A stretch of 64,000 nucleotides of DNA. Origin: Polyporus tsugae. Its lineage: Eukaryota; Basidiomycota; Agaricomycetes; Polyporales; Polyporaceae. Made by a program: the position numbers and the translations under genes. The stretch covers positions 1,738,501 through 1,802,500 of the forward strand of contig JAHRBS010000006.1 of assembly GCA_024305745.1 (NCBI GenBank). The letters run 5' to 3'. Below, piece by piece: positions 56,901 to 64,000 of this stretch (its first letter is position 1; each line of letters opens with the position of its first letter). The notes under the pieces were generated by a model. The model had not been told where the DNA came from. It saw nothing but the letters and a program-made list of their open reading frames with translations, and made no database searches.

Positions 56901-59900
56901 TTAACCAAGGAGGATAGGTTCGGACGTACCGAGCCTTCTGACCACCAGACAAACTGACACCACTGCAAGCCACGATCATCAGCCTGTCAGGAAACTCAAA
57001 ATACCACTTGGGAATGGTAGCTTACCGAGCACCAATCTCAGTCGCATCGCCATCCTCTAGCATATCCAAGTCCGGCTGCAACGCACAGCACTCGACAACG
57101 GCCTTGTACCTCCCCTCGTCGTACGGGTATCCGAACAAGATGTTGTCCTTGATACTCTGGTGGCGCAACCACGGCGACTGTGCGGCATACGAGATCGTGT
57201 GAGACAGCCCATGCGTGTCGACCCTCGAGGCGTTCTTCGACATCACGATCCGGCCCTCGAGCGTTGTCAGCTCTCCAAGCAGCGCCAACAGGAGCGCCGT
57301 CTTCCCGCTCGCCGTCGGACCCGTGACGAGTGTGAGCTCGCCCTCCGGGAACAGGACGTTGATGTCCCGCAGCTCGAACCGGTGGTCGTTAGGGGCGGAC
57401 ACGACGGAGGCATTATCCACGGCGGTCGCGGCCTCGTCGGCGTCAGAGCCGTTCGAGTTCGAGTTTCCGTTGGTGTCTTTGCCCTTGCCCTTCTTGTCCT
57501 TGTCGTCCTTCTTCTCTTCGACCTCGTTCCATTTGAAGGAGCCGTTGACGATCCCAAGGCCGGTCTCGGTCTCTTCGAAAGGCGGGACGCGTCCCTTCTT
57601 GATGGTCGACACTTGCTCGTCGACTTCGTCCTCGTCGAGGTAAGTCGCGATACGGTCGAGGGCAACTTTCGACTTGAAGACAAATTTCAATTTTAGTTTG
57701 TTCGAGTAATAAACCGACACGTTGGGATGCCTACCTGGAGGATTTGGACAATCCATGCGGGGATGACGTTGAGAGGCGCGCGAACCATCTGATACAACGC
57801 GATGGCCTGCAGTACCAGTGAGCCAACTATACATAGAACGAGAGCGTATTTTCGCTCACAGTAAACGCGGTACCGATCGTCAGCTCGTTACCCTGTGCGA
57901 CGTACACAAAGAACGACGTGACCGACACCAAAATAGGTGCAGTTGTCCACAACAGCGAGAAGCAGACCGCGTTGATACGGGCTGTTAGCCAACAATCAGC
58001 AACGCTTCCTGCTATCTGGGGGAACTCCACGAGAGCAATGCATACCCTTGATCATCCACTGCATCTCTCCCTCACGAGCATCGAGCACACGCTGAACCCA
58101 GCGGTCTTCCCAGGCGAAGAACTTGATGAACTTAACCGCACTAATGAGCTCGTTAAGGACACCCATACGCTTGTCGCGAGCGGTCGAGACGCCCTTCTGG
58201 ATCCGGACAGCACGCCTCGCCATGAAGTTGTTGAGTGGCCATGTAAGCACAAGGACAAAGAAGCCTGCGAACGCGGACCAGCCTAGCAACCTGTACAAAC
58301 AGATGAGCGTTGACTAAAAATGACAGGATGGTGGATGGTTACTGGTAAAGGAACACGGTGGCGATGAAGATCTCAAATGGTGCTAGGGAGAGGAGGTTAA
58401 CCATACATCGCCTAGAGTCTACGAAGTATTGCTCACCTCCATAGACGAAGTACATCGCCGAACAGGTCATAGCGATACGGTTCGCGTCGCCTGCCATAAG
58501 GTTGACAATTTTGCCGACATCCGCACCCGCCTTCGGGTCGTCGGCCTTAGCATCCTCCTTGCCCTTCCCGCCCGCCTTCCTCGCCCCCGTTTTCTGCGCC
58601 GCCGCATCCTTGTCCACGATCCCCGAGAAGTCTTTGCGCTTCAGCGCCTTGTCGTAGATGGATGACATCAGCTCCGTGCGGATGCGCGTGCACGCCCGGC
58701 GACCGTACCACAAGTGTTGCACATCCGCCTGCGCCTTGCACATCGCGCTTACGAACGCAAGGAACGCGTACAGGAACGCGAGCGCGCGCTTCTCGGGGTC
58801 CGGCGGGCCGTTAGTCACGTCGAGCGCATCGAGGATGCGCTTGAGAAAGAACGGGCTCGCGTAGTTGAATACGACGCTCAGGTACGTGAGCACAAAGTCG
58901 AGCACGAGGTCGAGCGCGTTCGCGCGCCAGAGGCGCGAGAAGAGGCGGCCCACAGTGCGCGAGAACTTGATGTGCAGCGGCTTGGCTTGCATACTCGGGG
59001 AGAGGGCCCAGACGTCCTCTTCGTTGAGGGTGTTGTAGGTGCCGTTCTCGAGGAGGGGCATGACCCAGCGGAAGGACGCCCAGCCCCAGACAGTCGTGTA
59101 GTCTTCGGGGGAGACCTTCTTTCCCTGCAGATGGCCAAAATCAAGTCAACAAGACGCATTCAAGCATACCGAAGGAGTGTGTGGCAAACAAGGCGCAGCA
59201 TGACACGCAGCAAGAACTAAAATATGCAGAAACGGACAGAGATAAGAGCACGCACAATATCCTCTTTCTTGACCCGCTTGCTGGGGATAGCAAGCGGCAT
59301 ACTGAAGACCAGCAGTAGAAGACCGGCGACGGCAACCAGGTTGATGATGTAGATGACGGTCCGAAGGGTAGTTGGCAAAGGAATGTCGTACACTTGGCGG
59401 TCATAGAGGTGCCCAAAGAAGACCACGCTGTTCAGGATGAGATGTAGAGAGAACAGAGAGAGAAGGTCGAACGGAGCTGTAGCAGCCGGTCGGACGATGG
59501 GACGCAGGGCAGCATAAAGCCAAGTTGCCGCGACGAGGGAATCTCGTACGCCGTTCCATGTGTCCCCTGGGTTGACAACGAGGGAGTAGCAGCCGATGCC
59601 GAGCCAGAGGAGGGTTTCAATGAGGGAGACTGTAGACAAAACGAGCGTACGCCATAGCGGGACACCTGGCGCTATCTCCTCCTCCACATCCTTCTCCTCC
59701 TGTCCAGCGATAAGAACCTCAGCCTCGTGCAGAGGGAGAAAGTTGGCGAAAGGTTTCTTGGCGAGACGGAGCACGGTGTGCACGGGCGGGACGGAGGCTA
59801 CGAGGACGAGGGCGACGAAGGCAGTGGGGAGAACGGCGGCCCAGAAACCGCGCACGCACGCGTCGGATAGGGTGGTCAAGTTGGCCCCCCTGCAGACGGC

Positions 59901-59903
59901 CAT
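53929..59903 (-). CDS. Full-length ABCC (MRP/YOR1-type) ABC transporter
   Basis: Vacuolar or plasma-membrane exporter of conjugates or drugs. About 15 exons; start MAVCRGANLT at 59903, stop after DLFQQQ at 53929. Order: TMD0-like N-terminal helices, linker, TMD1 (from VSPEDYTTVWGWASFRWVMP), NBD1 with Walker A GPTASGKT, signature GVSLSGGQKAR, and Walker B YVLLDDPLSAVD (Asp in place of the catalytic Glu, normal for ABCC NBD1). Then a charged linker (EEIEAHKEEQALEAEE), TMD2, and NBD2 with Walker A GRTGSGKST, signature NFSQGQRQLIAMA, Walker B IIVLDEATSSID and H-loop VAHRL. NBD2 carries a roughly 50-residue Ser/Ala/Thr-rich insert before the signature. TMD1 has a Lys/Gly/Asp-rich insert (about 30 aa) near KAGGKGKEDAKADD. 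No lesion seen; the pump should be active. Substrate unknown. Confidence 0.94.
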
Positions 59904-60928
59904 TTTGGAGGCGGTCGACGAGGTGTGCGGTGTTGGGAACGTCGTCGACGGTGTGAGAGCTAAGATTTGTCGTCGGCGCGGTGTCCGCGTAATCTACTCG
60001 GACACAGCAGAAGTCGCCGGCAGTAAGGCGGCAGGCCGAGTGGGACCTACGATTGCCGCGCAGCTGGCGGCGGCTTTAATTTGCGCGGGCTCGCATTTGC
60101 CGGATCCCTGCGTTCGCCTTGATCCAAGGCTCCAAGCTAACTGTCGTCCCAAATATTCGTGACCTATCCTGCTCTTCGTTCTCTCCGCCTGGAAGGTCGA
60201 GGTTAACTCCACAAGACAAACCATCAATCACCCAACTTCAACCGTGTGCACGGTCAGTACAGTACATACTGCAGCGCACTCATATGTGCTTCACCACTGT
60301 TGGCGGCTCTCTAAATAATGGTGGGTTTGAACCTGATTGAACATACCCTTCCCATCGAGGCTTGCCCCACGAACAATGTAAGCCACCAAACCATACCTAA
60401 TATTACTACTAAAAGAGGACCGACTGCCAGTTAGCTCCCGAAAAGTTAGAACCCACGACGCTGCACGTCTGGACTTGGAGAACGCGTATGAGTGAAAGCC
60501 CCTCGAAATCCGCTCGAAACGTGATCAAATGTGTACATGTGCGCCAGAACTCATCTACCTTTCAGCGTACATAACACCACCGGGCCATGCGTGTCAATGA
60601 ACATGTACAACGGCGCGCCGACAGCTCCCATGGGGGTTGCGCCATGTCCGGACCTATGCGCTGCCTTTGCTTCCCTCGTTGGACCACGGAAACTTGGGCC
60701 ATTCGACGCCGTGCCACCCGATGCGCCATTCGAGATACGGGCAACATCATGACACGGCTCTCCGAGAATCCGGTTTCGTCGAACGTCTTCAACATATCAC
60801 CTTCGAGCCGGCCCGCAACCCTCGTGACGGTTCTTCCTAGTAGCTTCCATCCTCCTCGTGACGACGCTACCCCCGAACGGCGAGCCGGCTTTATGGCAGC
60901 CATGACATAACTCTCATCGCGAATACTG
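59904..60928. other. Intergenic between ABCC and GH28 genes
   Basis: Divergent promoters of the transporter and pectinase. Open frames here, e.g. 60587-60910, lack domain support. No RNA gene or repeat seen. Confidence 0.45.
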
Positions 60929-60934
60929 TATAAG
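60929..60934 (+). promoter_or_regulatory. TATA-like box of the GH28 gene
   Basis: TATAAG 56 nt upstream of the ATG at 60985. Confidence 0.4.
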
Positions 60935-60984
60935 TATAGTCGTCAGCGACGCAGGTGAGCGAATGCGCCAGGAAGCTTCCGAAC

Positions 60985-63819
60985 ATGCATATAGTTGGCA
61001 CTTTCAACCTCCTTGCCGCGCTCAGTGTCTCCGGAGTTTTTGCGAAAACATGCACCTTGAAACCTCTCGGGTCCGGAAAAAGCGATGTATCGCAGGTATG
61101 TCATACTTGTTCCTCGTGTGTGCTTAAGTGCTCTTGATAATTCGCTGTATGCGCTGGGTGATCGACTGTGAGCTGCTAATGATTCACTATATGCGCCCAG
61201 ATTGAAGCAGCCATTGCTGAATGCGGGCACAGCGGTACGACTATCTTCGAACCCGGGGAGTACAACATTACCAGGTGCGATGAAACTTGAGTCTACTTGA
61301 TCAAGCGGTCTAACACCCCATCATGATACTAGAAAGATGCATTGGGATCTTGCCAACTCCCGTGTCGACCTCCACGGCTCTCTGAACGTACGTGCGTCCA
61401 CCGTCCATACCGCTCCTTCTTCCTCTGACACACACCTCCGCGGCGCAGTTCGTCTTCGACCTCGAGTACTGGATGGACCCCGCCTCGACCTTCCGCGTCA
61501 TCTACATCCAGTCCCAAGTCTCCTGGTTCGTCATCTCAGGGCACGACTTCACGCTCGACGCGCACGGCACGGGCGGCATCGTTGGCAACGGCCAGCACTG
61601 GTGGTCGTGGTACGGCAACGCGACGCGCCTCGACGGCGACGGCCGCCCCGTCGCGCTCACGCTCTCGCACGCGGCGCGCGCGACAGTCCGGGGTTTCACG
61701 GTCGACGGCCCGCCGTTCTGGTGCAACGCGGTCGCGGACTCGAAGGACGTGCTGTATGACGGAATGACGTGCGTTGCGAGCAACGCGGACGAGAGATGGT
61801 TTGGGCAGAAGTAAGTCGACGCGGTTCCTTCGTTTGGCAACTCAAGAGCATGCAGTTGGTCGCTCACACTTCGCAGCATCGTGTGGAACACAGACGGTGC
61901 GTGTCGCATCGCCACTGCTCCGCCATAATGAAGGTTCAGTGCGTCCACAGGGATCGATACGTACAGATCAGACAACATAACATTGCTGAACTGGAATGTG
62001 AGTCCCCTTCCCCTGGCAGTTCTTCAGGCTTCTCGCTCGCATGGGCGATTCGCTTTCCACTTTCGATTTCATGAATGTCGTGGGCGTTGCATCTGAATTG
62101 GCCGTTACGGAATCCCTCGTAGATCACCTCTGGAGATGATTGCTTGGCAATCAAGGGGGTGCGTACACGCTCCGCTTCCGGCTCCTCGGGTCCGAGGCAC
62201 CCAACTCCAAGACTCTAACTCGTACTGTACTGCCATCGGTCTGTGTGCTCGCACCCGACGCCCGTGGCTGGCAGAACTCGACGAACATCCTCGCGAAGAA
62301 TGTCACCTGCACCGGAGGCACCGGGATCGCGTTCGGGTCCCTAGGACAGTACTATGAGTTCGTACGTCTGCGTTTAGTCATATTGTGGTGGCACGTGGGA
62401 AGCTCACCCTAGAGGCGGTCGTGAACAATGTCAGCCTGACTACGTCGACAACGTCGTTCTAGAAGACATAACGGTAAGCAAGCGTCTCGGAGAGCGCAAC
62501 GGCGACGCGATCGTTTCTCAGACGACCTGGGTTTCCTTTTGTCGCTGCACACCAGTTGGTGCGACCCGACTCGCAGGTCCAGCCCCTCATGGAACATGGT
62601 GTACGTCGCTCGTGAATTCGCCATGTCTGGAAACCAAAGACGGTTGCTTGGCAGGTGTACTTCAAGTCCTGGACGGGTACGAGGATAGGGTTCCCGCCCA
62701 CCGGGGGAGGGGCAGGTGGCGGTAAGCTGGGAACGCGATTGTCGCGGAAGCGTAGACACACGGCGTTGACGATGGGTCTCTTTCACTCCAGGACGCGTAT
62801 CTGGCGTGGTCGCACGGAACGTCAAACTCGACCAGGTCACCACGCCTATTCAGATCTATCAGACAAACCTCGGGCACCCGTGAGTTCCGCCGCTTCGTCT
62901 GTTTCGTCCCGATATTGCTGCAGTGCAGCACAATTATCTGTGCTAATAGCTATACTCGAGAGGCTGATGCAAAAAAAAAACCATCAGTGGCGACGCCCCT
63001 TCGAAATTGCAATTCACCAATCTCACCTTCACAAACTGGACGGGGACTGCACAGACATCTACAGGTGAGAACTTGCGATCATACAAATTAGACCTCCCGA
63101 CTCGATGGCATCTCACGGATGCAGTCCATTCTTGTCATCTTCCTGGCAAGAATTGCGTCCTTGTCTGTCCTTGCCGCTTGCTGCTGCCGGCGGTCAAATG
63201 TGACATCCTTCCCGAGGATCCATTGTCCCTTGGGCAGTTGCTCGTCGAAACCGTCGCTCGTCGTCTCGACGATCCTGCTTGGTGTCACCTGAATGGGAGT
63301 ATTCCGGATTGCCGCACTGTATAGTACATCGGAAAGGGCCATACTGATAATCCTTAATGTTCCGCAGTCGTTGATATCGAATGTAGCCCTGCGGCACCAT
63401 GCACGGACCTCACGTTGAGCGACATAAACGTCGCGGTTCCCAGCGATCATCTTCCGGAATATGGGTGTGTGAACGTGGTCGCGAGCATCACGGGGCTGGC
63501 AGTGGGTGGTGAGTGCCGTAACCTTATACACGTCGCCGTTTCTCATGTTTCTAATCTTGCGTTGCTGTATGCTATACTTGCTTATGGGCGGATATTTATA
63601 CACGGGCACTTGCCGTCACGGTCGTTGTCGGTTGGGAACATCGAACGTTTGCCCGGCGGTCAGGAAGCTGTGACATTCGACGGACCGAGACGCGGTCATC
63701 GCAGCGTGAAGGATGATGAAAGCGGTTATCATTGGATGGAACAAAGAAGAGGTTCGAGCCCCGGAGTCGGATGTTGGGAATCTGAAGAGGCAGAGAGTGT
63801 TTTTATCAAAGATGTTTGA
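60985..63819 (+). CDS. Secreted GH28 exo-polygalacturonase-like enzyme
   Basis: Cleaves pectin-type galacturonan in plant walls; extracellular. Fourteen exons: 60985-61095, 61201-61274, 61333-61387, 61449-61810, 61877-61896, 61951-61997, 62123-62158, 62275-62357, 62413-62473, 62556-62600, 62655-62721, 62792-62879, 62988-63064, and a last exon from 63369. Signal peptide MHIVGTFNLLAALSVSGVFA. Motifs: WFVISGHDFTLDAHGTGGI, GNGQHWWSWYGN, catalytic NTDG, SGDDCLAIKG (the Asp pair), GGTGIAFGSLGQY where polygalacturonases have GHG, and GVYFKSW where they have RIK; then NLTFTNWTG and EYGCVNVVASITGL. The His and Arg replacements are shared, from memory, by a basidiomycete exo-type subfamily. The end is unresolved: the frame stays open to 63819, but a final intron after SITGLAVG with stop near 63.7 kb is equally possible. 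Confidence 0.87.
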
Positions 63820-64000
63820 TTGGGGATGACGGGGTTTGAGTGCGCGGCGCGGCGTAAGTCATGTCGGTGTCGGAATACGACAGAGGGGCAACACGCACTT
63901 CCCCACTGGTTGGGTGTTGTGTGCCAGACCGCCGCTGCGAAGCCCGTGCGGCTGATGGAATGCAGAACCGATGATCGCTGAGCGAGCCATCTCGGGCGGT
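63820..64000. other. 3' flank, nothing recognised
   Basis: No feature seen in the last 180 bases. Confidence 0.4.

Noticed and set aside
1..64000. Whole region as a secondary-metabolite biosynthetic cluster
   Set aside because: P450s and transporters are present but no backbone enzyme (PKS, NRPS, terpene synthase) was found, and housekeeping genes are interspersed.
1..64000. CRISPR arrays, bacterial operons or phage genes
   Set aside because: No regularly spaced repeats, no Shine-Dalgarno-led operons, and introns throughout; the DNA is eukaryotic nuclear.

Overview
The window is nuclear DNA of a basidiomycete, most likely a wood-inhabiting Agaricomycete of the polypore type. The evidence is many short introns (about 45-65 nt, GT-AG, with CTNAC-like branch sites), dense genes on both strands, eukaryotic tRNA genes, and the families present (CFEM protein, GT69 mannosyltransferase, Agaricomycete-type P450s, CSN1, DHHC enzyme, ABCC and PDR transporters). 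I resolved splice sites by requiring canonical borders, an unbroken frame and conserved protein motifs across each junction. Species-level identity cannot be read from the sequence alone.

Layout. 1-2076: 5' part of a PDR-type ABC transporter that runs off the left edge. 3249-20069: two cytochrome P450 genes lie in inverted orientation at the outer ends of long, diverged inverted arms (about 3.2-6.5 kb and 16.7-20.1 kb). The left P450 is broken and the right one intact. Between the arms are a decayed MFS transporter, two tRNA-Ala genes, a CCC1/VIT1-type metal transporter, and a head-to-head pair encoding a GT69 mannosyltransferase and an SGNH-type membrane protein. 20.2-24.2 kb and 36.3-41.8 kb: a direct segmental duplication. 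Each unit holds an intact P450 followed by a second, dead P450: a truncated relic in unit A, and a full-length copy with one nonsense codon in unit B. The 12 kb between the units holds ribosomal protein eL31, a CFEM GPI-type protein, a tetraspan membrane protein, a tRNA-Ala-like gene, a cyclophilin and a histidine-phosphatase (phytase-like) enzyme. 43-47 kb: a divergent pair of uncharacterised genes, one with a PD-(D/E)XK nuclease-like signature. 47.4-60 kb: conserved housekeeping-type genes (CSN1, DHHC palmitoyltransferase, a basic SAP-like protein, a full ABCC transporter). 61-63.8 kb: a secreted GH28 pectinase.

Themes. The accessory half (3-42 kb) is a birth-and-death P450 locus: six P450 copies with a near-identical ten-exon layout, three intact, two with one inactivating lesion each and one relic. 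Two transporter types (PDR, MFS relic) lie beside them, as in many fungal detoxification or secondary-metabolism regions. I see no polyketide synthase, NRPS or terpene cyclase, so I do not call it a biosynthetic cluster. The least explained item is the divergent pair at 43.1-47.2 kb. No convincing new defence or mobile system is demonstrated.
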